A stretch of 64,000 nucleotides of DNA from Heloderma charlesbogerti (lineage: Eukaryota > Chordata > Lepidosauria > Squamata > Helodermatidae). This document shows positions 54,300 through 63,940 of this stretch, piece by piece. The position numbers were made by a program, and so were the translations under genes. The stretch spans positions 1 through 64,000 of the forward strand of contig JANEZZ010000802.1 of assembly GCA_026122225.1 (NCBI GenBank), given 5' to 3'. Each line of letters starts with the position of its first letter. Position 1 is the stretch's first letter. The notes under the pieces were generated by a model. It searched no databases. It was not told where the DNA came from and worked only from the letters and a program-made list of their open reading frames with translations.

Positions 54300-55590
54300 A
54301 ATACTAATACATTAAAGGGCTCCCAAAAGGATCTCTCCAAACAGGATGAATGGGAACAAAATGGTAGATGAGCCTCAATGTAAGTGTAAAGTCATGCACT
54401 TTGGGACAAAAAGAGAAATACAAATCTGCATTATCAATGTCAAAAACAGGGAACGAGTATTATGGGCAGGGATTAATTAATCAATCCTGTAATAAACAAG
54501 GGATTGTGTTTCACTACATACTTGTTGCACTCTGCAAGCATGTAGATGTCGATGGTCTGGTGAACATTATATGCTTAAGTTTTCAAAAAATATTTTGATA
54601 AATTCCTTATCAAAAAAGGGCTTCAAAGGGCGCAATCCTGTACAGGTTGGGGCCTGCTGGGAGTTGAAGGACTTTTTTTCTGTCTAAACATGTATAGGAC
54701 TGTGCCCTAAGAAAGCTTAGTGGTGATAGCAGGAGGACAGGTCATTCTATGGATAGGTAACCGGCTACAAAACAGCAAGCAGAGGATAGAACTAACTGGT
54801 CAATTTTTACAAAAGAAGGATGCAAACAATGGATTTTCCCAGGGGCCTTGGGGCTAGTCCTATTCAACATTAAACTAAATTATCTTTAGTTGGGAGTGAA
54901 TAAAAGAGAAGGTCATGATTGCGGATGATACCAAGTCATTCAGGAGGGTGAAATCCCAAGCAGATTGTGAAAGGGCTCCCAAAAGGATCTCTCCAAACTG
55001 GATGAATAGGAACAGAACATTAGATGCGATTCAGTGTAAGTAAATGCAAAGTAATGGACTTTGAGACAAAAATCCCAAATTCATATATATGCTAATGGGT
55101 TTTTAATTGAGTGTAACCACCTAGCTCTTGGGGCGACAGCACAAAGCTCATTGAAACTGTCATCTCAGTAGGCTTATTGCCAACAAAAAGGCAACTTTAG
55201 TGCATGGAATTATTAGGCCCAGGAATGAAAAGGAAAGTATCATATCTCCATAATATAAACGTAATCATTTCTCCATAATATAAATGTAAATGTAATGCAT
55301 TCATATTTAGGATATACCTGTGGAGCTCTGGTTGCCCCATTGAAAATATCATACTGCAGAGCTGAAGAATGTACAGAATAGGGCAACTAAGGTTTCCAGG
55401 AGTTTGGATCATCTTTTAAAACAAAAAACAAAAAACACTTTAAGCTAAAAAGCCTAATATTTTAGAAAAGTAGCAGACTGAGGGAGAAAATGATGGAAGT
55501 TTACAACATGATGCAGAAAGTGAATCAAGACCACTTCTGCAAAAGCAGGATGCCTGATTGTGTGGAGATAGTACAGGCTGTATATGCTTA
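54300..55590 (+). mobile_element. Old, highly decayed CR1-clade LINE
   Basis: No frame survives, but the nucleotide text follows the CR1 RT-to-C-terminus order seen at 960-1740: GATAGGTAACCGGCTACAAA, GCGGATGATACCAAGTCATT (the ADDT motif), AAAAGGATCTCTCCAAACTG and AGAGCTGAAGAATGTACAGA. The AGGGCTCCCAAAAGGATCTC block occurs twice (54317, 54969), so the copy is rearranged or is two copies. Confidence 0.72.
54624..54715. repeat. RptG, short form
   Basis: GGGCGCAATCCTGTACAGGT to AACATGTATAGGACTGTGCC, with GGGAGTTGAAGGACTTTTTT. It lies within the decayed CR1 region. Confidence 0.7.
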
Positions 55591-55593
55591 GAC

Positions 55594-55735
55594 CAGGACT
55601 ATCAACCTACTGTCCACCAGATGTTTTGGACTACAACTCCCATCAGCCCCAGCCAGCACGGCCAATGGTCAGGGAATATGGGAGTTGTGATCTAAAACAT
55701 CTGGAGGGCATCTGGTTGCCTGCCCCTGGTATAGA
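55594..55735. repeat. FB1 foldback
   Basis: CCAGATGTTTTGGACTACAA, GGAGTTGTGATCTAAAACAT and CTGGAGGGCATCTGGTTGCC. Confidence 0.85.
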
Positions 55736-55786
55736 CAATATCCACTGACAAGCTGTGGAAGGTGGGAACAAAAACCATGAGTGCAT

Positions 55787-55865
55787 CCAATGTTAGTCTA
55801 GTGTAAGTCCTATTCACTTCAATGGGTCTACTCTAAGTAAGACTAACATTGGATACAACCCAATG
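55787..55865. repeat. FB3 foldback
   Basis: CCAATGTTAGTCTAGTGTAA pairs with AGTAAGACTAACATTGG around CACTTCAATGGGTCT. Confidence 0.75.
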
Positions 55866-55921
55866 AGTGTCAACCTGCTCCCCCTCTACACATTCAGCTT
55901 ACAGAATTTCCAACTCTGTCA

Positions 55922-56898
55922 ACAGGACATGGAACAACCGATTGGTTCAAAATTGGGAAAGGAGTACGACAAGGCTGCATATTGTTGCCCTGCTTATTTA
56001 ACTTATATGCAGAGTACATCATGAGAAACGCCGGGTTGGATGAATCACAGGTCGGAATTAAGATTGCCGGGAGAATTGTCAACAACCTCAGATACGCAGA
56101 CGATACCACCCTAATGGCAGAAAGCGAAGAGGATCTCAAGAGCCTCTTGTTGAGGGTGAAAGAGGAGAGTGCAAAAGCTGGTTTGAAACTCAACATTAAG
56201 AAAACTAAGATCATGGCATCTGGCCCCATCACTTCCTGGCATATAGAAGGGGAAGAAATGGAAGCAGTGACAGATTTTACTTTCTTGGACTCCAAGATCA
56301 ACGCAGACGGTGACTGCAGCCATGAAATTAAAAGACGCTTGCTCCTTGGGAGGAAAGCTATGGCACACCTAGACAGCATAGTAAGAAGCAGAGACATCAC
56401 CTGAGCATAGTAAGAAACAGAGACATCACCATGCCGACAAAGGTTCGTATAATCAAAGTTATGGTTTTCCCAGTAGTAATGTATGGCTGTGAGAGCTGGA
56501 CTATAAGGAAGGCTGAGCGCCGAAGAACTGATGCTTTCGAACTGTGGTGCTGGAGAAGACTCTTACGAGTCCCCTGGACTGCAAGGAGGTCAGATCAGTC
56601 AATCCTAAAGGAAATCAGCCCTGAGTGCTCATTGGAAGGACAGATACTGAAGCTCAAATATTTTGGCCACCTAATGTGAAGAGAAAAGTCACTGGAAAAG
56701 ACCCTGATGCTGGGAAAGATTGAAGGCAAAAGGAGAAGGGGATGGCAGAGGATGAGATGGCTAGATGGCATCACCGATGCAATGAAAATGAACTTGAGCA
56801 CACTCCGGGAGAGAGCGGAGGACAGGGAGGCCTGGCGTGCTATGATCCATGGGGTCACGAAGAGTCGGACACGACTGAACAACAACAACAACAACAAG
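55922..56898 (+). mobile_element. BovB LINE copy 4, 5' truncated, internal duplication
   Basis: It starts at GACATGGAACAACCGATTGG, between RT motifs A and B. It has GVRQGCILLPCLFNLYAEY, LRYADDTTLMAES and the C-terminal domain to an (AAC)n tail. A 27-bp segment, AGCATAGTAAGAAGCAGAGA plus CATCACC, is duplicated at 56375-56430 and creates a stop. Uniquely among the four copies, the AER site reads CGA and not TGA. Confidence 0.93.
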
Positions 56899-57049
56899 AG
56901 GACAAGGCTGAAGTTGGTTACTAGTTCCTAATACTTTATTCCTACTGCGATGCAGAAAATACAGGTTTACCCAGCTTTAGGCCTCCCTAATATTCAAGGG
57001 CAGAAATGGCAGTTTTCAACACAGAGAGTTGCTATCTTTCTTCTGTGTA

Positions 57050-57480
57050 GCTGTGAGGATAGAGATAGCAACCATGTGGAAGTCTGTGAGGGAATCATCT
57101 ATACAGTGCTGGTTGACTAAAGTGTGGAACCTTGCCCTGATGGAGAAGCTTACAAAACAGCTTCATGTACGAAGTTACTCATTACTGGACAACTTTCTTG
57201 CAATTCGGTACCCATTTATAGACCAAGCTCTGCGTAATGTAGCAGATTTAAGGCCACCTGTGGTACATGGGAAGTTTTGGAAAGATCTCTTGGATGAACT
57301 GGTCCTGTCCCAAATTCGCTCCCCCCTTCCTTTCTTTAATACTTGCATATGGTATGGCGATGAACTTTTGTACATGTTGGCTTTTGAGATATAACATCTC
57401 TCATGATGGAATATTGTACTGGAGGTTTTGGTTGTGTTATTATGTCACGTTGAAAAATGTAAAAAATAAAAATTGGGGGT
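57050..57480 (+). mobile_element. L1-clade LINE 3' end
   Basis: One frame shows IATMWKSVRESSIQCWLTKV then WNLALMEKLTKQL and FLAIRYPFIDQ. This is the pattern of the extreme C-terminus of L1 ORF2 (WKS...WL.K.W.LALMEKLT). An A-rich 3' UTR follows. The rest of L1 is missing. Confidence 0.72.
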
Positions 57481-57602
57481 GGGGAGAAACCGAGCTACAT
57501 GAGCAGCCTGAATAAGGAAATGGTGATATGCCTCTGCACCCCATTATAAGCTTTGGGCTACTTGATATCATGCATCTTCATGAGCAGCACTGAACTACTT
57601 AT

Positions 57603-57775
57603 TCATGTATTTATTTATTACATTTCTATACCACCCAATAGCTGAAGCTGTCTGGGCGGTTCACAAAGCAAGATAGAAAACCACAAAGTACAATAGCATA
57701 ATAAAACACTGTATAAAAGCATTAACAGGTTTAAAATAGAATAAAACTAGAGAAAAAAAACAGGAGTAAAAAAAC
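57603..57775 (-). mobile_element. L2-like LINE 3' tail
   Basis: ATACCACCCAATAGCTGAAG and GTCTGGGCGGTTCACAAAGC, reversed, as at 10215. Confidence 0.65.
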
Positions 57776-57839
57776 AAAGAGTAAAATCTAGGAATAAGGA
57801 ACTGCGAGCTAGTAACCAACTTCAGTCTTGTATGAAAGC

Positions 57840-58495
57840 AGCAAGTGGAATTCCTCTGGCATACATCCTTTATTTTCTGTGGCTGCAGCAGATCTTTTTT
57901 TGAAACCATTTTCACAGACTAATACTTTTCACAGAAAAGGGCTAAGGGAAGTATATGGGCATTTTGCTCTGTTGAAAACTTAAATGCAGTTAAAATGCCT
58001 GCAAAGAGAGGTTTCTGAATAATTACTCTAAAGGATCCAACATGTTTAAGTGAAGCCACATGAACAAACACCACTTATTCTTAACACTCCGTGCCAATTA
58101 AGATGACAAGGGTGGAAACTTTGTAACCAATAGGCTTGTTTTTTTTCATGAAGCTCTTCTATTCTGATTTATTACATAGTAAAACTGCAATAGTCATTCC
58201 CAGATACCAAGAACCAGCGGTGTAGTGGAGGGGAAAGTCAGAGGAGTGCAACTCTGGGGCCTTTTTTTTTCAGAGCTGGAGCAGTGGCATCATCTGCCCG
58301 GAAGTGCCAGGATAATTGATGGAACCTCCTTGCTCTGGCGCATGAATGAGGGGATAACAAGGCTTTCCAGTTTTACTGCTGTCTGTATGGCAGATTAGCA
58401 TAGAGGAAGTCAGAGAATGAGGGAAACAATGAAGCAGAAGTTGAATACTTCTTTCCATTTCTTGGATGGGGTTATTACTTCACTCTAGCAGTTTA
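57840..58495. other. SHLD1 intron, no features recognised
   Basis: AT-rich unique DNA. Confidence 0.35.
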
Positions 58496-58498
58496 AAT

Positions 58499-58830
58499 CA
58501 GGGGTGCAGAACCTCTTTCAGCTGGAGGGCGGAATTCCATTTCAAAGAAGCTCTCAGGGATCACATGGCAGCTCTCAGGGTGGGTGGGGCAAAGGAGGCA
58601 AGACCAAAAATACCCCCAAATCAGCGTATCTTAGCTTAAAGATCTTACTGCCTCTTAGGAGAGGCATCCAACCTTTTAGAACGGGGAAAAAACTGCACAA
58701 AAGCCAGGAAACCACCAAATGATTGGTGGTTGGGGGAAAGGGCATGGCCTTCTGCGGAACCCTGGAGGGCTGGATTTAGACCTCCCAGAGGGCCAGATTT
58801 GGCCCCTGGGGGTGAGGTTCTATACCCCTG
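58499..58830 (+). mobile_element. HAT1 element
   Basis: CAGGGGTGCAGAACC to GAGGTTCTATACCCCTG. Flanks GTTTAAAT and GCATAAAT match at 6 of 8. The 332-bp length defines the intact form. Confidence 0.85.
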
Positions 58831-58839
58831 GCATAAATG

Positions 58840-59250
58840 CAGTCAGGTAAGAACTATTGAGTTCAATGGAGCTTAAAAAAAGGTAAAGGTGTCCCCAACC
58901 AGTTGTGTCCGACTCTAGGGTGCGGTGCTCATCCCTGTTTCTAAGCCGAAGAGCCAGTGCTGTCCGAACACGTTTCCGTGGTCATGGGGCCAGCATGACT
59001 GAACACTGAGGTGCACGGAACGCTGTTACCTTTCCCGCCGAGGCGGTACCTATTTATCTACTTGCAATTTCTTGCTTTCGAACTGCTAGGTTGGCAGAAG
59101 CTGGGACTGAAGACGGGAGCTCACTCTGTCACGCAGCACTCGGGTCTCGAACTGCTGACCTGCCGACCTTCCAGTCTGCAGTTCAGCGTCTTAACCACTA
59201 ACACGCAGCCTCAATGGAGCTTACTCCCAGGTAATAGGATTGGAGTCATG
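58840..59250. repeat. FB2 foldback split by SINE-S
   Basis: Left arm AATGCAGTCAGGTAAGAAC, right arm TACTCCCAGGTAATAGGATTG. The split falls at the core CAATGGAGCTTA. Confidence 0.78.
58876..59210 (-). mobile_element. SINE-S (Sauria-type), complete
   Basis: A 13-bp target duplication TCAATGGAGCTTA flanks it (58863-58875, 59211-59223). On the minus strand the tRNA-like head (TAGTGGTTAAGACGCTGAAC, B box GTTCGAGACCC) leads to a tail containing AGAGTCGGACACAACTGG, which matches the BovB 3' end (AGAGTCGGACACGACTG). It is 335 bp long. Confidence 0.92.
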
Positions 59251-59279
59251 CTGATCCTAATAAATTAGGTATTACAATA

Positions 59280-60480
59280 TGTACTGCTGCTCCGGGGGGG
59301 GGGTGTATACCATCATGACAGGAGTTTACACTTCAGAATTTACCACCACACCACTGCAAAGGCCCATCAACAGGATGTTGTTAACTTAGCACCCATCTTT
59401 CATTTCTAACCTTGGAATCAGTAAATCAAATCTAACCTTAATTAAGCCTGCTTGAGCTATGCTGCCCACATTGTCCTAATCTCCATCTTTGTTCTATGAA
59501 ACCAACATGTCTCTCCCCCTTCCCCCCCCCCACCTCCCTGCCACCAACAGATACACAGTTTACTGATGCTCTCAGATTAGAATAATGTAACATTGGCCAA
59601 AACATAAGGTATATTTGAGCAGTTAGTTTAAAAACATAATCTCCACTAGCTACATACCATACAAACCGAGATACTGAATCTGTTGGCTCGACTGGAATGT
59701 AGGCCGTCACCAGCTAAATTCTTACTTATATCCAGGCAATTCTACAGGCAATGGAATTAAGCAATAGGAAGAACTTCTTAAGGGCAAAGGTGCCTCTGTC
59801 CATACCAACCAGGGTTATGGATTCCCAACCTACATAACTGAAGACAAAGCTCTTTTTCATTATGTGAATAAAACCAGTCAGGCACTGTCTTCAGGGGTGA
59901 GGTTTAGGTGTAGACTAAAGGGGAATCCCGCTCCTGCCCCCCATGAAATTCATTAACCAGAATTTTTTAATCTAAGAAAGACATTAAGGGCCCAATCCTA
60001 TTGAGATAGACAGTCGGCTCCTATCCAATGCAGGGAGGCTGAAGAACGGAAAAGAGGACTCCCTCCATGCTCCAGCTGCCCTGCAGTTTGCCTTAAAACA
60101 CCCGATTTCGGGCATCTAAGCATGGCTTCAGGGAGGGGGCAGGAATAGGGCTGGAGACCGCATAGGAAGCTGTCTAAAACAACTTCCACGGTCTCCTCCT
60201 CTCCCCGCCCCCGGGAATGCCCCCTTTTTGCCCAGTCTGTGCTCCATGTTATGAGCACAGACAGGCAGCTGCTATGGTTCTCTCCACTCCGGCTACGATG
60301 GGGAGGGGGCAGGGAGCACTGTTTCCTGGCTATGAGCTCATAGCACTGACTACTAGCTTGGAGCTAGGAAACCGAAAAATCCTGTCTCCTCAAGATGCGG
60401 TCTAGGGGACATAGGATTGCTCCCTAACTTATCTAAAAGATACATCTTAAGGCATGGAATAAAGATAATATACAGAATGG
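59280..60480. other. SHLD1 intron, mostly unassigned
   Basis: Contains G and C runs (59294, 59519) and a GC-richer patch at 60000-60420 beginning with GGGCCCAATCCTATTGAG and ending GACATAGGATTGCTCCC. These ends are inverted, so it may be a further MITE of about 430 bp. Confidence 0.4.
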
Positions 60481-60491
60481 TTACTTTAAAT

Positions 60492-61066
60492 CAGGGGTGC
60501 AGACCTGCGGGCCGGATTCAATTTTGGAGAAGTTCTCAGGGGCTGCATTCCATTGGTGGGTGGGACCAAAGGCAAAAGGGGGGAGCAAACATTCCAAAAA
60601 TACCAGCATATTTTAGCGCAAAGCTCTTTTACTGCTAGTGACTAAGCCTTAAGAGAGACATTTAGAATGGGGGGGGGGGAACTGTGCAAAGACCAGAAAA
60701 ACACCAAATAATCAGCAGTCAAGGGAAAGGGGATTTTTATTTGTTTATCTGTTACATTTATATCCCGCCTTTCTTCTTCCTTAGGGGACCCAAGACGGCA
60801 TACATAATCCTCCTCCTCTCCATGTTATCCTCACAACAACAACCCTGTAAGGTAGGTTGGGCTGAGAGCCTGTGACTGGCCCAAAGTCACCCAGTGAGCT
60901 TCCATGGCCGAGTGGGGACTAGAACCTGTATCTCCCGACTCCCAGTGCAACACTCTTGCCACTATACCACACTGGCTAAAGGAAGCGGGCTAAAGGAAGG
61001 GGGCATGGCCCTCTGGGACCCCAGGAGGGTCAAATTTAGCCCCAGGCTTACAATTTAACACCCATG
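60492..61066 (+). mobile_element. HAT1 element with a nested SINE-B
   Basis: A perfect 8-bp target duplication CTTTAAAT flanks it (60484-60491, 61067-61074). It starts CAGGGGTGCAGAC and ends AACACCCATG. Without the SINE it is about the length of the copy at 58499. Confidence 0.88.
60733..60978 (-). mobile_element. SINE-B nested in HAT1
   Basis: Reversed tail TTTATTTGTTTATCTG, then TATATCCCGCCTTTC and head CACTATACCACACTGGCT. The text of HAT1 resumes at GGGGGCATGGCC. Flanks AAGGGAAAGGGG and AAAGGAAGCGGG may be a decayed target duplication. Confidence 0.85.
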
Positions 61067-61074
61067 CTTTAAAT

Positions 61075-61590
61075 CTGTACTACCAAGTTAACTCTCTCGT
61101 TCCGTTGCAGTGCTAGCAACAAAACTGAGAACTTGTTCTAGAAGCCCTGTTCAGGCATTCACTTGAACGTGTAAGGACTTAAAGTGGGTAGAGCAATGGG
61201 GCCATGCACACCAGCCCTGGCCCTGCCCACCTCTGCTCAAACCTTGCCATGACTACTTGTGTTCATTTGAACATGAATAGGACTTTCTGTGCAATTGCGT
61301 ACACTGATAACACAAGCAAACGCAAGTAGAACTCCCTTTCAGACTTTGCTGATTCAACATGGCGTGTCTGGAGACATAGGGGGCAGCAGTGGTGTGCACG
61401 GCTCCATCGCTCTACTCACTTTGTACCCTCACACATTCAGGCAAATGCCTGAACAGGGCTATATACAGAGGTCAGGATTTACACTACAGGAGACAAGGTG
61501 GAAGACGTATAGAGTCAGGGCAAGAAGTAGCAGAAAGTACAGAGCTTGCTCTCCACAGACCTAGCCAAGGGCAAACAAAACACAAAAAAA
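61075..61590. other. SHLD1 intron, no features recognised
   Basis: Unique DNA with chance ORFs (61289-61564). Confidence 0.35.
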
Positions 61591-61617
61591 CTTTTGGCCC
61601 TGCCTTAAGTAGGATTT
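61591..61617. repeat. 27-bp tandem unit, first copy
   Basis: CTTTTGGCCCTGCCTTAAGT plus AGGATTT. The second unit is split by the element below and resumes at 62544-62570. Confidence 0.8.
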
Positions 61618-61625
61618 CTTTTGGC

Positions 61626-62543
61626 TAGGGATGGATGAAAGTCCCTTACCTGTTCTCGAAGCTTGCTTCGCGGTGGGGGGGAGGCGCTTCGGTTCTCCCC
61701 CTGAAGTTCAGGCGAGGGGGGGAGGCGCCCCGCCTCGCCCGGCTGAAATTCAGGCCGGGTAGGAGCGCCCCATCTACCCGGCCGCGAAAAAAAACGTAAA
61801 ACAAAAAACAAAAAACATACACACCCATGATAGGCTACGTAACGATTTACATAGCCTATCACAGCTAGATTTCCAAAGTCAGCCGTGATAGGCTATGTAA
61901 ATCATCACGTAGCCTATCACGGGTGACTTTGAAAAAAAAAAAAAAGCGCGTACGCAAATGGCGGCTCCCATGGGGACCGCCATTTGCGTTCCTTATTTTG
62001 ACACGTCTAGTCTACGTAAAGATTTACGTAGACTACGGCAAAAATAATGGCAATGCAAATAGCATTCCCTTATTTTCGCCGTAGTCTACGTAAATTTTTA
62101 CATAGACTAGATGTGCCAAAATAAGGAATGCAAATGGCGGCGCCCATGGGCCGCCGCCATTTGTGTACGCGCTTTTTTTTTTTTTTTCCAAAGTCACCCG
62201 TGATAGGCTACGTGACGATTTATGTAGCCTATCACGGCTGACTTTGGAAATCTAGCCATGATAGGCTATGTAAATCGTTACGTAGCCTATCACGGGTGTG
62301 TGTGTTTTTTTTAATTTACTTTTTTTTTTGCAATGGCGGCGGCAGCAGCCGGTCAGGAGACCGGCCGCCGCCCCCGCCCAAACGCCGCTGGGACCCGCCG
62401 CCGAGAGGGACATTTGGCCACGTCAAGTCCCATCCCGGTGGGGGCGGGGGGCCGGCGGAGAATTTCCCCACCAATTTCGGGGGCCCGAATGCGTTGGCAT
62501 TCGGCCTCCCGGAGATTCGTGGAGAAATTCTCTGCCATCCCTA
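61626..62543. mobile_element. hAT-like element containing a giant nested palindrome
   Basis: Ends TAGGGATGG and CCATCCCTA are inverted. The flank CTTTTGGC is duplicated exactly (61618-61625, 62544-62551), an 8-bp hAT-type target duplication. The 918 bp have GC-rich, CpG-rich shoulders (61640-61790, 62330-62540) and a palindromic centre. No transposase is encoded; the ORFs over 62298-62626 are GC-rich chance frames. Confidence 0.88.
61800..62320. repeat. Hierarchical palindrome, arms about 240 bp
   Basis: The centre is near 62059 (AATGCAAATAGCATT). Each arm is itself a chain of hairpins: GATAGGCTACGTAACGATTT pairing with ACATAGCCTATC (61829-61860), a second GATAGGCTATG...CTATC hairpin (61889-61920), GCAAATGGCGG...CCGCCATTTGC (61956-61989) and TCTAGTCTACG...GTAGACTA (62007-62037). 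The other arm repeats these in mirrored order. Confidence 0.93.
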
Positions 62544-62570
62544 CTTTTGGCCCTGCCTTAAGTAGGGTTG

Positions 62571-62844
62571 TTCTATTTCGAAAAAGACTAACCTCCCCTC
62601 TGATGAAAGCTAATGGAAGCACCTAGAGTTATTATGGCTTCAGGATGCCACTCTTTGGAGAAGCCAGCCCTGGCATCTCATTTTAGAACTAAGGCTTCCA
62701 TGTCCCATGCAAATGAGGGCTTGGAGGGAAACCCAGTTCTTCAAACTGAGCATTCCAAAGGGTTGAATAATTAGCAGTACTAATAAATCAGGTAATCCAT
62801 TTGGAACCTTGCTGAAGTATCTTGCACAGGATACTGACTAAAGG
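62571..62844. other. SHLD1 intron, no features recognised
   Basis: Unique DNA. Confidence 0.4.
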
Positions 62845-62859
62845 CACCTAAGGGTGGAA

Positions 62860-63175
62860 AGGAAAGGGAAGGAAAGGGAAGGGAAGGTTCCTCCTGTGCA
62901 AGCACCGGGTCATTACTCACCCCTAGAGGGACACCACTTACACTGGCGTTTTCATGGCAGACTATAGCAGGGTGGTTTGCCATTGCCTTCCCCAGTCGTG
63001 ACTACCTTTCCCCCAGCAAGCTGGGTACTCATTTTACTGACATCGGGAGGATGGAGGGCTGAGTCGACCTGAGCCGGCTACCTGAGACCTGGCTTCTGCT
63101 GGGATCGAACTCAGGTCGTAAGAAGAGTTTCGGTTGCAATACTGTCGCCTACCACTCTGCGCCACACGAGGCTCT
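62860..63175 (-). mobile_element. SINE-S (Sauria-type), second subfamily, complete
   Basis: A 15-bp target duplication CACCTAAGGGTGGAA flanks it (62845-62859, 63176-63190). The head (GTGGCGCAGAGTGGTAGGCG, B box GAGTTCGATCCCAGC) differs from the copy at 58876. The tail includes GGTGCTTGCACAGGAGGAAC and a CCTTT-type run. Confidence 0.9.
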
Positions 63176-63237
63176 CACCTAAGGGTGGAACTGGTGAGCA
63201 ATTAGCAGGTTGGCTGCCAGTTTCAATTGCCTACATC

Positions 63238-63380
63238 AGCCTTCCCCAATCTGGTGCTGTCCAGATGTGTTGGAGTACAACTCCCAGTTTGCCCCCAGCC
63301 AATCATGGCCCCTGGCCAGGGCATGCTGAGAGTTGTAGTCCAATACAACTGGAGGGCACCAGGTTGGGAAAGGCTGAGCT
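63238..63380. repeat. FB1 foldback
   Basis: AGCCTTCCCCAATCTGGTGC to CACCAGGTTGGGAAAGGCTG, both arms intact. Confidence 0.88.
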
Positions 63381-63384
63381 ATAT

Positions 63385-63704
63385 TAAAGCGGGTTTGCTG
63401 TTAAGTGCAACTAAACTGGCTTCATGTTACTCCAAAAGGTACCCATTAATAATAGAACAAGTTTCATTTGCAGAACAATATTTAGCACAGCATATTACAA
63501 TCCATCTGTCACAGTTATAAACAATTCCTTTGCAAGCTGGTAGAGAAGTGGAGTTTACAAACAGATGCTTCCATGAAATAAGTTATTCACCCAGGGGATC
63601 GATGTGGGATCTCCCTCCCTGCTGACACATTAGCAACCTAATCAGCACTACAGTAGAAAAGGAGGTTGTAACCAAGCTTTGACTTCCATACTAACTGCAA
63701 AGAA
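63385..63704. other. SHLD1 intron, no features recognised
   Basis: AT-rich unique DNA. Confidence 0.4.
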
Positions 63705-63940
63705 AGAGCCAGTGTACCGTAGCGGCTAGAGTGTTGGGATTGGAACTCAGGAGATTGGGGTTCTAGTTCCCACTCAGCCATGAAGGTCATTGGATGACTT
63801 TGGGCCAGTCACTGACTCTCAGGGTAACCCATCTGACAAGGTTATTGTGAGAATAAAATGGAGGAGGATCATGTAAGCTGCCTTGGGTTCTTTGTGAGAG
63901 CAAAAACATGGGATGTAAATGGAATAAGAAAGAAAGAACA
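63705..63940 (+). mobile_element. SINE-B copy, diverged
   Basis: GAGCCAGTGTACCGTAGCGG, GTTCTAGTTCCCACTCAGCC and AATGGAATAAGAAAGAAAGA. Confidence 0.82.

Larger units (their letters stand above)
56902..57834. repeat. Inverted repeat pair flanking an L1 end
   Basis: CAAGGCTGAAGTTGGTTACT (56904-56923) recurs inverted near 57812-57834, with further match in the following TTATTCCTA. It could mark a DNA element or two opposite copies of one repeat. Confidence 0.5.

Noticed and set aside
62298..62626. Overlapping Arg/Pro/Ala-rich ORFs on both strands
   Set aside because: They arise from the CpG-rich shoulder of the hAT-like element. All frames stay open because of base composition.
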